A stretch of DNA of 64,000 bases from assembly GCF_030252325.1 (NCBI RefSeq), contig NZ_CP126981.1, positions 4,402,001-4,466,000 of the forward strand. The letters are read 5' to 3'. The first letter of the stretch is position 1, and every line of letters begins with the position of its first letter. This document shows, in pieces, positions 51,872 through 60,942 of this stretch. This stretch comes from Candidatus Mycobacterium wuenschmannii (GTDB taxonomy: Bacteria; Actinomycetota; Actinomycetes; Mycobacteriales; Mycobacteriaceae). The notes below the pieces were generated by a model. It made no database searches and was not told the DNA's origin. It worked only from the letters and a program-made list of their open reading frames with translations. The translations under genes were made by a program, and so were the position numbers.

Positions 51872-52696
51872 CTAGCCCTGCGCCAACTCGGCGACCGGCT
51901 GCCACTCCTCCCACGTCTTCAGCCGCTGCTCGTAGTCGGCCTTCGCCAACCCCAGCGGCGCGTCGCCGAAGAACACCCGCAACGGCGGGCGCTCGGCGTC
52001 GACGACCTTCAGCACGGCCGCCGCGGAGGCCTTCGGGTCACCGGGCGCGGACCAACGGGTCTTGCGACCCTCCTCCACGGTCGCGCGGACGTCGGCGTAG
52101 TCCGGCAGCTCCCCAGCCCGTCGCGACGACGAACCGGACCAGTCGGTCGAGTAGCCCTGCGGCTCGATGAGCGTGACGTGGATGCCGAACGGTTCGACCT
52201 CCTGGGCCAGCGACTGCGAGAAGCCCTCCAGCGCCCACTTCGAGGCGCAGTAGAGGCCGACGTCGGCGAACGCGGTGATGCCGCCGATCGACGACACCTG
52301 GATGATGTGCCCGCTGCCCTGTGCGCGCAGGAACGGCAACGCCGCCTGGGTCACCCACAGCGCGCCGAACACGTTCGTGTCGATCTGGTCGCGGGCGTCC
52401 GCCTCGGACAACTCCTCGATGAAGCCGAACTGCCCGTAGCCGGCGTTGTTGACGACGATGTCGAGGCGCCCGAAGTGCTCGTGGGCCTGCTTGACCGCGG
52501 CGAAGTCGGCCGCGCGATCGGTCACGTCCAGCCGGAGCGGCAGAATCCCGTCGCCGAATTTCTCGACCAGGTCGTCGAGCGTCGCGGTGTCGCGCGCCGT
52601 GGCAGCGACTTTGTCGCCCCGCTCCAGGGCGGCGATCGCCCACTCTCGTCCGAAGCCGCGGGAGGTACCGGTGATGAACCACACTTTTTCAGCCAT
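51872..52696 (-). CDS. Short-chain dehydrogenase/reductase
   Basis: 274 residues from ATG 52696 ([10 protein letters not shown]); TTG 52708 is a weaker start. Cofactor motif TGTSRGFG, structural NNAG, Ser in QVSSIGG and catalytic [11 protein letters not shown] are present. The [10 protein letters not shown] variant is common in actinobacterial SDRs. It is divergent from menG with 56 bases between. Not remembered at this place in M. tuberculosis. Substrate unknown. Confidence 0.88.
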   Translation of the reverse strand: MAEKVWFITGTSRGFGREWAIAALERGDKVAATARDTATLDDLVEKFGDGILPLRLDVTDRAADFAAVKQAHEHFGRLDIVVNNAGYGQFGFIEELSEADARDQIDTNVFGALWVTQAALPFLRAQGSGHIIQVSSIGGITAFADVGLYCASKWALEGFSQSLAQEVEPFGIHVTLIEPQGYSTDWSGSSSRRAGELPDYADVRATVEEGRKTRWSAPGDPKASAAAVLKVVDAERPPLRVFFGDAPLGLAKADYEQRLKTWEEWQPVAELAQG

Positions 52697-52752
52697 GGCC
52701 TGTTCCAACGCGTGCGTCCGGCGCTGATTCCCGGACCGGTAAGTTCGACTAC

Positions 52753-53442
52753 GTGAATCGCGCCACGCTGGACAAGGACCCTCGCGAGGTTGCGTCGATG
52801 TTCGACGGCGTCGCGCGTCGTTACGACATCACCAACACCGTGCTGTCGTTGGGCCAGGACCGGTACTGGCGCCGCGCCACCCGTAAGGCGCTCGATATCG
52901 CGCCGGGGGACAAGGTGCTCGACCTGGCCGCCGGCACCGCGGTGTCGACGGTCGAGCTGGCGACATCCGGGGCGTGGTGCGTGGCCGCGGATTTCTCGGT
53001 GGGCATGCTCGGGGCCGGCCACGCCCGGATGGTGCCCAAGGTCGCCGGCGACGCGACTCGACTGCCGTTCGGCGACAACGTTTTCGACGCGGTGACGATC
53101 AGCTTCGGGCTGCGCAACGTCGCCGAACGTGAGAAGGCCCTCAGTGAAATGGCCCGCGTGACCCGGCCCGGTGGCCGGCTGGTGGTGTGCGAATTCTCCA
53201 CGCCCACCAGCAAGTTGTTCGCCACCGTGTACAAGGAATACCTGATGCAGGCGCTGCCCCGGGTGGCGACCGCGGTGTCGAGCAACCCGGAAGCCTATGT
53301 CTACCTTGCGGAATCGATCCGGGCTTGGCCCGACCAGGCCGACCTGGCGCACCAGATCTCGGCCGCCGGCTGGTCGGCGGTGCGGTGGCGCAACCTCACC
53401 GGCGGCATCGTGGCCCTGCACGCCGCCTACAAGGCGCACTGA
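52753..53442 (+). CDS. menG: Demethylmenaquinone methyltransferase
   Basis: 229 residues, UbiE/MenG family (Rv0558). N-terminal [26 protein letters not shown] is the signature. The SAM site is [14 protein letters not shown], and [34 protein letters not shown] completes the fold. It methylates the product of MenA, the last step before side-chain reduction by MenJ. Confidence 0.95.
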   Translation: MNRATLDKDPREVASMFDGVARRYDITNTVLSLGQDRYWRRATRKALDIAPGDKVLDLAAGTAVSTVELATSGAWCVAADFSVGMLGAGHARMVPKVAGDATRLPFGDNVFDAVTISFGLRNVAEREKALSEMARVTRPGGRLVVCEFSTPTSKLFATVYKEYLMQALPRVATAVSSNPEAYVYLAESIRAWPDQADLAHQISAAGWSAVRWRNLTGGIVALHAAYKAH

Positions 53443-53448
53443 CTTTCA

Positions 53449-53470
53449 TTCGCGTTGATTCTCGGTCTGG
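53449..53470 (+). repeat. Degenerate copy of the hemB-upstream motif
   Basis: TTCGCGTTGATTCT here resembles TTCGCGTTGACTCT at 7950-7963; similarity continues for about eight more bases with small changes. It lies in the 44-base gap between menG and the LLM gene. Confidence 0.55.
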
Positions 53471-53486
53471 CCGGACGCATCGACCT

Positions 53487-54563
53487 ATGCAACTATCGGG
53501 CCCGGTGAGCCGCGAATTTCTTTGGTACATCCCAAATACTGTGCTGTCCGGTCATCGAGGCGACGACACCGTCGATGGCTGGGGCAGTCTCGAATACTCC
53601 GCAGAACTCGCCCAGCGGGCCGAACGGCACGGCTGGGGCGGTGCGCTGATCGGCGCCGGTTGGGGGCGGGCCGACTCGTTCACCGTCGCTACCGCGATCG
53701 CCGCGCGGACCACGACGTTCGCCCCGCTGGTCGCCATCCGGCCCGGCTACTGGCATCCCGCGCACTTCGCCAGCGCCGCCGCGACACTCGACCAGCTGAG
53801 TCAGGGCCGGCTGCTGGTCAACGTGGTCACCGGCGCCGACGACGTGTTGGCTTACGGCGACGTCGACCTCGACAAGTCGAGCCGCTACGACCGGACCCGT
53901 GAATTCCTGCAACTCGTCCGCAAGCTGTGGACCGAAGAGGACGTCACTTACGACGGCCAGTACTTCTCCGTCGAGCATTCGACGTTGCAGCCGCGTCCGT
54001 TTGCCGGTGGGCCGAAGCTGTACTTCGGTGGTGCGTCGGCGGCGGCCGAGGAGGTCGCCGCCGAAGAGGCTGACGTGCAACTGTTTTGGGGTGAGCCGCT
54101 CGACGGCATCGCCGAGCGCATCGAACGCCTCGAGGCGTTGTCGGAGAAGCTCGGCCGCGAACACCCGCCGCTGGAGTACGGGCTGCGCATCACGACGTTG
54201 GTTCGCGACACCTCCGAGGAAGCGTGGCGGGACGCCGAGGCGAAGGTGGCCGAGTTGGCCGGCAGGCCGTCAGTCTTGTTGCTGCACAACGCGGGTTCGG
54301 CGGAGGGTCAGAAACGGCTGACCGACCTCGCTGATCGCGGCGAGGTGCTGGACTCCTGCCTCTACACCGCGCCGAGCAGGTACGGCGGTGAGGGCGCCGG
54401 GACGACCTGGCTGGTCGGCTCGGCCGAGGAAGTGGCGGCGGCGCTGCAGAAGTACGCCGACCTAGGGGTGAAACACTTCGTGCTGTCGGACACGCCGTAC
54501 CTGGCCGAGGTGTCGCGGATCGGCGAGCAGATTCTGCCGTTGCTGCGCAACGCAGTCAGCTGA
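53487..54563 (+). CDS. LLM-class flavin-dependent monooxygenase (SsuD-like)
   Basis: 358 residues from ATG 53487; GTG 53505 is an alternative. A TIM-barrel luciferase-like fold with SREFLWYIPN, FAPLVAIRPGYWHPAHFA, LLVNVVTGADDVLAYGD and KLYFGGASAAAEEVAAEEADV fits the alkanesulfonate monooxygenase branch, which uses reduced FMN. Usually involved in organosulfur use; the substrate is not proved. Not remembered at this place in M. tuberculosis. The last eight bases overlap menJ. Confidence 0.87.
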   Translation: MQLSGPVSREFLWYIPNTVLSGHRGDDTVDGWGSLEYSAELAQRAERHGWGGALIGAGWGRADSFTVATAIAARTTTFAPLVAIRPGYWHPAHFASAAATLDQLSQGRLLVNVVTGADDVLAYGDVDLDKSSRYDRTREFLQLVRKLWTEEDVTYDGQYFSVEHSTLQPRPFAGGPKLYFGGASAAAEEVAAEEADVQLFWGEPLDGIAERIERLEALSEKLGREHPPLEYGLRITTLVRDTSEEAWRDAEAKVAELAGRPSVLLLHNAGSAEGQKRLTDLADRGEVLDSCLYTAPSRYGGEGAGTTWLVGSAEEVAAALQKYADLGVKHFVLSDTPYLAEVSRIGEQILPLLRNAVS

Positions 54564-55785
54564 ACGGCTTGCGCCGGTCCAGCAGCCGGGACAGTCGCCC
54601 GCCGCCGCGCCAGGCCCGCGCCACCCAGTCGGCGTCCTCGTCGGTGACGAGGTTGCCCATCACCCGCACCGCGATACCCATCAGCGTCGTCGAGCGCATC
54701 CCGATCGGGCCGGCCGCGGGCAGAAAGCGCGGGAATGTCAGCAGCAGCCCGAGTCGACGGGCCACGGAAAACCCTCGGCCGTAATGGGATTGGAGCACGT
54801 GCGGCCACGCGTCGGACAGGTCGCCGGAGCCCAGCATCTCGACGGCCAGGCGGCCGGTTTCCAGGCCGTAGTCGATGCCCTCGCCGTTGAGGGGGTTGAC
54901 GCACGCGGCCGCGTCGCCGATCAGCATCCAGTTGCGGCCCGCCACACCGGATACCGCGCCGCCCATCGGCAGCAGCGCCGACGACATCCCCCGCGGTTGA
55001 CCCTCGAAGCCCCACTCCTCGCGGCGCAGATCGGTGTAGTACGACATCAGCGGCCGCAACGCCAGGTCGGCCGGCCGCTTCGTCGTCGAGAGCGCGCCGA
55101 CACCGATGTTCACCTCGCCGTTGCCCAGCGGGAAGATCCAGCCGTAGCCCGGCAGCACTTTGTCCTCGGAGCCGTTGGGTCCTCGCAGCTCCAAATGCGA
55201 AGTGAGCCAAGGGTCGTCGCTGCGTGGGGTGGCCAGGTATCCGCGAGCCGCGATCCCGTACACCGTCTCCTGGTGCCAGCGTCGCCCCAGCACGCGTCCC
55301 AGCGTCGATCGTGCCCCGTCGGCGACGATCAGCTCGCGGCAGCCGACCTGGGCGCCGTCGGACAGCGTCACCGAGGTCACCCGGGCCGACGAATCATGAT
55401 CGACACCAACGGCTTTGACCCCGAGCCGCATCCGGGCGCCGGATTCCTCGGCGACCTTGCGAATCCGGTCGTCGAGTTCGACGCGGGCCACCGCGCTGCC
55501 GGTCGACGGGAACGAGGGGCCGGGCCACTCGACTTCGACCTCGCCGCCGAACCCGCTCATTCGCAGCCCACGGTGCCGAATCCGGGCGTCCAGCCACTCG
55601 CCGAGTCCCAGCCGTTCCAGTTCCGCGACCGCCCGCGGCGTCAGCCCGTCGCCGCAGGCCTTGTCGCGCGGAAAGTTGGCCGCGTCGATCACCAGCACGT
55701 CGCGGCCGGCCCGCGCCGCCCACGCGGCGGCTGCCGAGCCTGCCGGGCCGGCGCCCACGACCACCACGTCGGCATGGGAGTCCAT
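54556..55785 (-). CDS. menJ: Menaquinone side-chain reductase MenJ
   Basis: 409 residues from ATG 55785, geranylgeranyl-reductase family. GAGPAGSAAAAWAARAG binds FAD (about 11-27), FPRDKACGDGLTPRA is the family motif with Cys, and MLIGDAAACVNPLNGEGIDYG the second FAD contact. The M. tuberculosis Rv0561c enzyme reduces one double bond of the menaquinone prenyl chain. Its start and that of grcC1 are only 21 bases apart, divergent. Confidence 0.92.
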   Translation of the reverse strand: MDSHADVVVVGAGPAGSAAAAWAARAGRDVLVIDAANFPRDKACGDGLTPRAVAELERLGLGEWLDARIRHRGLRMSGFGGEVEVEWPGPSFPSTGSAVARVELDDRIRKVAEESGARMRLGVKAVGVDHDSSARVTSVTLSDGAQVGCRELIVADGARSTLGRVLGRRWHQETVYGIAARGYLATPRSDDPWLTSHLELRGPNGSEDKVLPGYGWIFPLGNGEVNIGVGALSTTKRPADLALRPLMSYYTDLRREEWGFEGQPRGMSSALLPMGGAVSGVAGRNWMLIGDAAACVNPLNGEGIDYGLETGRLAVEMLGSGDLSDAWPHVLQSHYGRGFSVARRLGLLLTFPRFLPAAGPIGMRSTTLMGIAVRVMGNLVTDEDADWVARAWRGGGRLSRLLDRRKPFS

Positions 55786-55806
55786 GTTCACCAGTATGTT
55801 GGTCGG

Positions 55807-56814
55807 GTGAGGACTCCGGCGACAGTGGTAGCAGGCGTGGACTTCGGGGACGCCGAATTCGCCACGGCCGTGCGCGACGGGGTAGGTCGCGTCGAGCAAT
55901 TGATGGAAACCGAGCTGCGCGGGTCAGATGACCTGATGACGGACGCGGTGCTGCACCTCTTCGAGGCCGGTGGCAAACGATTCCGCCCGCTTTTCGCGGT
56001 GCTGGCGGCGCAACTGGGGCCCCAGCCGAACTCCGAGGACGTGACGATCGCGGGCGCGGTCATCGAACTGGTGCACCTCGCGACGCTCTATCACGACGAC
56101 GTGATGGACGAGGCCCAGGTCCGCCGCGGCGCACCCAGCGCCAACCTGCGGTGGAACAACAACGTCGCGATCCTGGCCGGCGACTACCTGTTCGCGACGG
56201 CCTCGCGGCTGGTGTCGCGGCTCGGCCCGGCGGCCGTGCGGATCATCGCCGACACCTTCGCCCAGCTGGTCACGGGGCAGATGCGCGAGACCCAGGGCGC
56301 CGCCGACCAGGCCGACCCGATCGCGCACTACCTGAAGGTGGTGCACGAGAAGACGGCCTGCCTGATCGGCGCGGCCGGCCGGTTCGGCGCGATGTTCTCC
56401 GGCGCCGACGAAGACCAGACAGAGCGGCTCAGCCGCCTCGGCGACCTCGTCGGCACGGCGTTCCAGATCTCCGACGACATCATCGACATCGACAGCGATC
56501 CCGACGAGTCCGGCAAGCTGCCCGGCACCGACCTGCGCGAGGGCGTGCACACGCTGCCGGTGCTCTACGCGCTGCACGACACCGGCCCGGACGCCGACCG
56601 CCTTCGTGAGCTGCTGGCCGGGCCCATCGAGGACGACGATGCGCTGGCCGAGGCGTTGCGCCTGCTACGAGCCTCGCCGGGCATGAACAAGGCCAAGGAG
56701 ACGGTCGCGCAGTACGCGACGCGGGCCCGCGAGGAGCTTGCCGCGCTGCCCGCGGGTCCCGGACGTGACGCCCTGGCGACGCTGGTCGACTACACGATCC
56801 ACCGACACGGTTAG
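55807..56814 (+). CDS. grcC1: Polyprenyl diphosphate synthase GrcC1
   Basis: 335 residues from GTG 55807, the length of Rv0562. The first Asp-rich motif is HDDVMDE (D97, D98, D101) and the second DDIIDID (D223, D224, D227); GGKRFRPL binds IPP. It is a long-chain trans-prenyl synthase that probably makes the prenyl tail for MenA. The small residues before the first motif suggest a long product. Divergent from menJ. Confidence 0.92.
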   Translation: MRTPATVVAGVDFGDAEFATAVRDGVGRVEQLMETELRGSDDLMTDAVLHLFEAGGKRFRPLFAVLAAQLGPQPNSEDVTIAGAVIELVHLATLYHDDVMDEAQVRRGAPSANLRWNNNVAILAGDYLFATASRLVSRLGPAAVRIIADTFAQLVTGQMRETQGAADQADPIAHYLKVVHEKTACLIGAAGRFGAMFSGADEDQTERLSRLGDLVGTAFQISDDIIDIDSDPDESGKLPGTDLREGVHTLPVLYALHDTGPDADRLRELLAGPIEDDDALAEALRLLRASPGMNKAKETVAQYATRAREELAALPAGPGRDALATLVDYTIHRHG

Positions 56815-56883
56815 TCGTGCGGAACTCAGCCGCGGTTGCCCGGCGTTAAATGGGGAGAACCCGGTGGTCGTAGGAGGACTTTG

Positions 56884-57747
56884 ATGACCTGGCATCCGCA
56901 TCACAACACGGCGAAGACGTTCGCGTTGCTGGTTGGCATGTCGGCTTTGATCGTGTTTGTCGGCAGCTTGTTCGGCCGCGGCGTGATGTTCGTGGCCGTG
57001 CTGTTCGCCGTCGGCATGAACGTCTACACCTACTTCAACAGCGACAAGCTGGCTCTGCGGGCGATGCACGCGCAGCCGGTGTCCGAGATTCAGGAGCCGG
57101 TGATCTACCGGATCGTGCGCGAGTTGGCGACCACCGCGCACCAGCCGATGCCGCGGCTCTACATCAGCGACACCGCCGCGCCCAACGCCTTCGCGACCGG
57201 GCGCAACCCGCGCAACGCCGCGGTGTGCTGCACCACCGGGATCCTGAACATGCTCGACGAGCGTGAGCTGCGCGCCGTGTTGGGTCACGAGCTGTCGCAC
57301 GTGTACAACCGCGACATCCTGATCTCGTGTGTGGCCGGCGCGCTGGCGTCGGTGGTGAGCGCCCTGGCCAACATGGCGTTCATCTTCGGGTCCATGAGCG
57401 GCAACAATCGCGAGGGTGGCAATCCCTTTGCGCTGCTGCTGGTTTCGATGCTGGGGCCGATCGCGGCGACGATCGTGAAGATGGCGGTGTCGCGGTCACG
57501 CGAGTACCAGGCCGACGAGTCCGGCGCGATGCTCACCGGCGACCCACTGGCGCTTGCGTCGGCGCTGCGCAAGATCTCCGGTGGCGTGCAGGCGGCGCCG
57601 CTGCCGCCGGAGCCGCAGTTGGCCGCGCAGGCGCACCTGATGATCGCCAGCCCGTTCCGCGCGGGCGAGAAGATCGGGTCGCTGTTCTCCACGCACCCGC
57701 CGATGGCCGACCGGATCCGTCGTCTCGAAGAGATGGCCGGGCAGTAG
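56884..57747 (+). CDS. htpX: Membrane protease HtpX
   Basis: 287 residues. Two N-terminal membrane helices (about 11-28 and 32-50), the zinc motif HELSH (H135, H139) and a third ligand Glu in [11 protein letters not shown] are present; two further helices lie between. It degrades damaged membrane proteins. The ATG follows AGGAGGA closely. It lies 69 bases after grcC1 (Rv0563 orthologue). The VOC gene converges directly on its stop. Confidence 0.95.
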   Translation: MTWHPHHNTAKTFALLVGMSALIVFVGSLFGRGVMFVAVLFAVGMNVYTYFNSDKLALRAMHAQPVSEIQEPVIYRIVRELATTAHQPMPRLYISDTAAPNAFATGRNPRNAAVCCTTGILNMLDERELRAVLGHELSHVYNRDILISCVAGALASVVSALANMAFIFGSMSGNNREGGNPFALLLVSMLGPIAATIVKMAVSRSREYQADESGAMLTGDPLALASALRKISGGVQAAPLPPEPQLAAQAHLMIASPFRAGEKIGSLFSTHPPMADRIRRLEEMAGQ

Positions 57748-58167
57748 TCAGCCCTCGAAGTACACCGCTTCCCACAGGTGCCCGTCCGGGTCGGTGAAAT
57801 AGCCTGAGTAGACGCCCCACGGCCGTTCGGCGACGGCGCTGACATGCGCGCCGGCCTGCCTCGCGGCTTCGAGCACCGCGTCGACCGCGCCGCGCGACGC
57901 CACCGCGTGACCGATCGAAAAGCCATGGCCGCGAACGGCTTCGACGTCGACGCCGGCGTCCTTGGCCAGCTCGGTGATCGGGTACAGCGACAGGGTCAGG
58001 CCGTCGCGGAGTCTGAACATCGCCGTCCGGCCGGCGGGTTCGGTCTCGGAGCCGGCGAACTCGGTGCCGATGATGCCGTCGGACTCGAAGCCGAGATCGG
58101 TGTAGAACCGTAGGGAGCGATCCAAGTCCGTGACGGCAAGCGTCACGACGTCGATGTGCGGTTGCAA
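57748..58167 (-). CDS. VOC/glyoxalase-family protein
   Basis: 139 residues from TTG 58167 (LQPHIDVVTLAVTD), behind AGGAAC. Two VOC halves: DVVTLAVTDLDRSLRFYTDLGF and VYSGYFTDPDGHLWEAVYFEG. This shape fits a bleomycin-resistance/lactoylglutathione-lyase type enzyme of unknown substrate. It is divergent from an AraC gene that begins 14 bases away, its likely regulator. Not remembered here in M. tuberculosis. Confidence 0.82.
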   Translation of the reverse strand: MQPHIDVVTLAVTDLDRSLRFYTDLGFESDGIIGTEFAGSETEPAGRTAMFRLRDGLTLSLYPITELAKDAGVDVEAVRGHGFSIGHAVASRGAVDAVLEAARQAGAHVSAVAERPWGVYSGYFTDPDGHLWEAVYFEG

Positions 58168-58181
58168 GGTGTTCCTTTCGT

Positions 58182-58841
58182 ATGGGTTATTGGCAGACGA
58201 CCGATGTGCGCACCGGCCTGGTGCTCTGGTGTTCGTCGGGCGCCGGCGTGTTGCGGGTACTGCCCGATCTGCACGCCGACCTGATGTTCTGGCGAGGTGG
58301 TCTGCACATTGCCGGATACGACACCAGGGCGCACGACTACGACCGCGGTGACGGCGATACGACGTACGGCGTGCGCCTGCCGCCGGGCGCGCTCGCGCCG
58401 GTGCTTCGGGACAGCGCACTTCATGCCGTCGACGAGCGAATAGCGTTGGCGCCGCGCCGGGGCGATCTGCTGTCGATCGCCACGCGATTGCTGGCCGACG
58501 CCGATGTCGAGACGCGGTGCGCGACAGCCGTGCTGGCGCAGGCCCGGGCTGGCACCAGGGTCGCCGGGGTCGCCGCCGAGTTGGGCTGGTCGGCCCGGCG
58601 GCTGCATCGGTTCTGCCACAACAACTTCGGCATGCCGTTCGCGACGTTGCGCGGGCTGTACCGCTTCCGCTTCGCACACGATCTGCTTTCTGACGGCCTG
58701 TGCCCGGCCGACGTCGCCGCGCGGACCGGGTACGCCGACCAGTCGCACCTGACCCGCGAAGTCGGCCGATTCGCTATGACCACCCCCGCGCGCATCCATG
58801 CCTCGACCGTCGCATCTGGGACGTCCGCCGGTCTTGAATGA
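58182..58841 (+). CDS. AraC-family regulator
   Basis: 219 residues. N-terminal domain of about 110 residues of DUF6597-like type (LVLWCSSGAGVLRVLPDLHADLMFW); C-terminal double HTH at about 125-205 (RVAGVAAELGWSARRLHRFC and CPADVAARTGYADQSHLTREV). Divergent from the VOC gene with overlapping upstream regions, which suggests local control. Confidence 0.87.
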   Translation: MGYWQTTDVRTGLVLWCSSGAGVLRVLPDLHADLMFWRGGLHIAGYDTRAHDYDRGDGDTTYGVRLPPGALAPVLRDSALHAVDERIALAPRRGDLLSIATRLLADADVETRCATAVLAQARAGTRVAGVAAELGWSARRLHRFCHNNFGMPFATLRGLYRFRFAHDLLSDGLCPADVAARTGYADQSHLTREVGRFAMTTPARIHASTVASGTSAGLE

Positions 58842-58874
58842 ATCGGACATCCCCAGCCTGACCATGCGACGACT

Positions 58875-58903
58875 TTCGGAATCGTGACCACATGCGATAT
58901 CAC
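58875..58903 (-). repeat. Left 29-base inverted repeat of the HicB-like element
   Basis: Reverse complement of the copy at 59242-59270 with a single mismatch; the inner 21 bases (58883-58903) are identical. It contains an in-frame ATG (58892) of the enclosed gene. Confidence 0.92.
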
Positions 58904-58909
58904 CTAGCG

Positions 58910-59245
58910 GTGAATCGCTACACCTACCGCGCCGAATGGTCCTCGGAGCACCGCGAATATGTCGCCCTTTGCCTCGAATTGCCGTTCCTGCACAAATGCG
59001 CCCCGACGCTCAAGGAAGCGATCGCCCGCATCGAGCAAGAAGTCGACGAGTACGTCGCCGACCGTCAGGGAGACGTCCCGCCGCCGCTCACGGATCGACG
59101 ATTCAGTGGCAGATTCGTCGTCCGCACATCGCCGATGCTGCACTCGCGGCTGACCGTGGAAGCCGCCGAGCAGAACGTGTCGCTGAATCAGTGGGTAGTG
59201 CAGAAGCTGGCGGGCCGGCCGCCAATTGGCTTGTTCGACTTGTGA
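58910..59245 (+). CDS. Orphan HicB-like antitoxin protein
   Basis: 111 residues from GTG 58910 (VNRYTYRAEWSSEH); an in-frame ATG at 58892 inside the repeat would add six residues. The N-terminal part is the HicB RNase-H-like fold (YVALCLELPFLHKCAPTLKEAIARIEQEV). The C-terminal part is a ribbon-helix-helix (FVVRTSPMLHSRLTVEAAEQNVSLNQWVVQKLAG). No HicA toxin gene lies on either side. The stop lies inside the right repeat, so the gene and its two repeats form one 396-base unit. It may be a DNA-binding regulator rather than an antitoxin. Confidence 0.84.
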   Translation: MNRYTYRAEWSSEHREYVALCLELPFLHKCAPTLKEAIARIEQEVDEYVADRQGDVPPPLTDRRFSGRFVVRTSPMLHSRLTVEAAEQNVSLNQWVVQKLAGRPPIGLFDL

Positions 59246-59270
59246 TATCGCATGTGGTCACGTTTCCGAA
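59242..59270 (+). repeat. Right 29-base inverted repeat of the HicB-like element
   Basis: GTGATATCGCATGTGGTCAC and the next nine bases repeat the left copy in inverted orientation (28 of 29). It contains the TGA of the HicB-like gene. A shorter related stretch, CGCATGTGGCCAC, occurs at 59297-59309. Confidence 0.92.
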
Positions 59271-59316
59271 CGGGGTGTATACCTGAGACCCAGGTACGCA
59301 TGTGGCCACTGTGACG

Positions 59317-60339
59317 CTAGAAGCCCGCGCCGTGCACCTCGTGCCCCGGCGTCTCGGCGGCCAACCCGCGATAGGCGTCCTCCACCGTCGCGCCGTGGTT
59401 GATCACCCCGTCGACCTCGCGCGCGATCGGCATGTTCAGCCCGTACTTGTCGGCGAATTCCATGATCACGCTGGCGGCCTTGACGCCCTCGGCGACCTGG
59501 TTCATCGACGAGATGATCTCGTCGATCGTCTTGCCGGAGCCCAGTTGCTCGCCGACGTGCCGGTTACGACTGCGCTGGCTGGTGCAGGTGACGATCAGGT
59601 CGCCCATGCCGGCCAGGCCCGCGAACGTGTCGCGCTGCCCGCCCATCGCCTCGCCGAGCTTCGACATCTCGCGCACCGACCGCGCGATCACCATCGCGCG
59701 GGTGTTCTCGCCGATCCCCAGCGAGTAGCCCATGCCGACCGCGATCGCGTAGACGTTCTTCAACGCCCCGGCCATCTCGACACCCAACACATCGTCGATG
59801 GTGTACACGCGAAAACGCTTGGTGCGGAACAACTGTCCGAGCTGAGCGGCGAGGTGCTGGTCGGGCATCGCCAACACCGCCGCGGCGGCGTAACCCTCGG
59901 CGACCTCGCGGGCGATGTTGGGACCGGCCAGAATCCCGGCCGGGTGGCCGGGCAGCACCTCGTCGACGATCTGCGACATCCGCATGTTGGTGCCCTGTTC
60001 GAGACCCTTAACCAACGACACCACCGGCACCCACGGCCGCAGCTCCGTCGCCAGTTCGGTCAGCACCCCGCGGAAGCCGTGCGACGGAACTCCCATCACG
60101 ACCACGTCGGCGCACTGTGCCGCCTCGGCGAAGTCGGTGGTGGCGCGCAGGTTCTCGGACAGAACATGGTCTTCGCCAAGGTATTTGGTGTTGCGGTGGT
60201 TCTCGTTGATGTCCTTGGCGGTCTCTTCGGAGCGGACCCACTGCAACGCCGGCCCGCGACGCGCGCAGATGGAGGCGACGGTGGTGCCCCAGGAGCCTCC
60301 ACCGAGGACGACGACTTTTGGTTCGCGCTGAGCTGCCAT
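59317..60339 (-). CDS. gpsA: Glycerol-3-phosphate dehydrogenase [NAD(P)+]
   Basis: 340 residues, GpsA family (Rv0564c, gpdA1). The NAD site GGGSWGTT lies at 13-20, VMGVPSHGFRGVL is the second cofactor strand, SLVKGLEQG holds the catalytic Lys, and AGMGDLIVTCTSQRSRNRHVG is diagnostic. It reduces dihydroxyacetone phosphate to glycerol-3-phosphate for phospholipid synthesis in the cytosol. It follows the WXG100 cassette on the same strand by 30 bases. Confidence 0.95.
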   Translation of the reverse strand: MAAQREPKVVVLGGGSWGTTVASICARRGPALQWVRSEETAKDINENHRNTKYLGEDHVLSENLRATTDFAEAAQCADVVVMGVPSHGFRGVLTELATELRPWVPVVSLVKGLEQGTNMRMSQIVDEVLPGHPAGILAGPNIAREVAEGYAAAAVLAMPDQHLAAQLGQLFRTKRFRVYTIDDVLGVEMAGALKNVYAIAVGMGYSLGIGENTRAMVIARSVREMSKLGEAMGGQRDTFAGLAGMGDLIVTCTSQRSRNRHVGEQLGSGKTIDEIISSMNQVAEGVKAASVIMEFADKYGLNMPIAREVDGVINHGATVEDAYRGLAAETPGHEVHGAGF

Positions 60340-60369
60340 GGCGCCAGCGTATTGCCGACGCCGGATCTT

Positions 60370-60669
60370 TTACGGGCGAACTTGCGAATCGATCTGGTGA
60401 GTGTGGCGTGCCTCCATCTCGGAGTACGACTGGCCGCACGTCGACAAGTGCGTCGCGTGATCGCCCAGTTGGGTCACCAACGCCGTCGAGTTGTTGCTCC
60501 ACTGCGGGGTGCGACGAGCCAGTGCCTGCGCCGAGCGCCCGGTCCAGCCGCCCTGCGCGCCCGCGATCCGGTCGTCGACGGACAGGTGCGACGTCGCGAG
60601 GTCCTCACCGTGGCCGGTGACCTGCACGGCCGACGTGGCGAGATGTTCGAGGTTGACCCGAAGTGCCAT
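60370..60669 (-). CDS. WXG100-like ESX-type small protein
   Basis: 99 residues from ATG 60669. Two helices around GGWTGRSAQAL, in which W42-T43-G44 is the WxG turn; length is that of EsxA/EsxB-type proteins. It is last in a four-gene transcript that begins with a 494-residue protein that also has a WXG-like N-terminal domain. It is probably a secreted partner or chaperone of that protein through an ESX system elsewhere in the genome; inference. Confidence 0.8.
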   Translation of the reverse strand: MALRVNLEHLATSAVQVTGHGEDLATSHLSVDDRIAGAQGGWTGRSAQALARRTPQWSNNSTALVTQLGDHATHLSTCGQSYSEMEARHTHQIDSQVRP

Positions 60670-60699
60670 GCCCAATTCTTACCAGCATCCGGCGGGCTG

Positions 60700-60942
60700 T
60701 CACTTCACCAAAAATTGCCCGACCAAGCCCGACTCGGTGAGCCGGACCGCGAACGACGCCAGCCAGCCGCCCGCCCAGGTCAGCAGCGCCAACGGAACGA
60801 CGAGCCGAAACCGCGCGAACGGCAACGCGCACACCACCGCCAACCCCCACACGATCAAAGTCACCCAGCCGGGCGCAAGGCTCGCCACCAGGGCTCCGAC
60901 CACCGCGACGACCGGAGACCACGCCGAGAACGTAGGTGTCAT
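60700..60942 (-). CDS. Small membrane protein of the WXG100 cassette
   Basis: 80 residues from ATG 60942, which overlaps the stop of the upstream gene in ATGA. Three hydrophobic stretches (about 9-23, 26-40 and 48-66) and a short polar tail. No motif. Likely co-translated with the 98-residue membrane protein, and possibly an immunity or accessory protein for the 494-residue gene product; inference from context. Confidence 0.75.
   Translation of the reverse strand: MTPTFSAWSPVVAVVGALVASLAPGWVTLIVWGLAVVCALPFARFRLVVPLALLTWAGGWLASFAVRLTESGLVGQFLVK

Noticed and set aside
58860..59290. Target-site duplication around the HicB element
   Set aside because: The bases just outside the two repeats (about 58865-58874 and 59271-59280) do not match.
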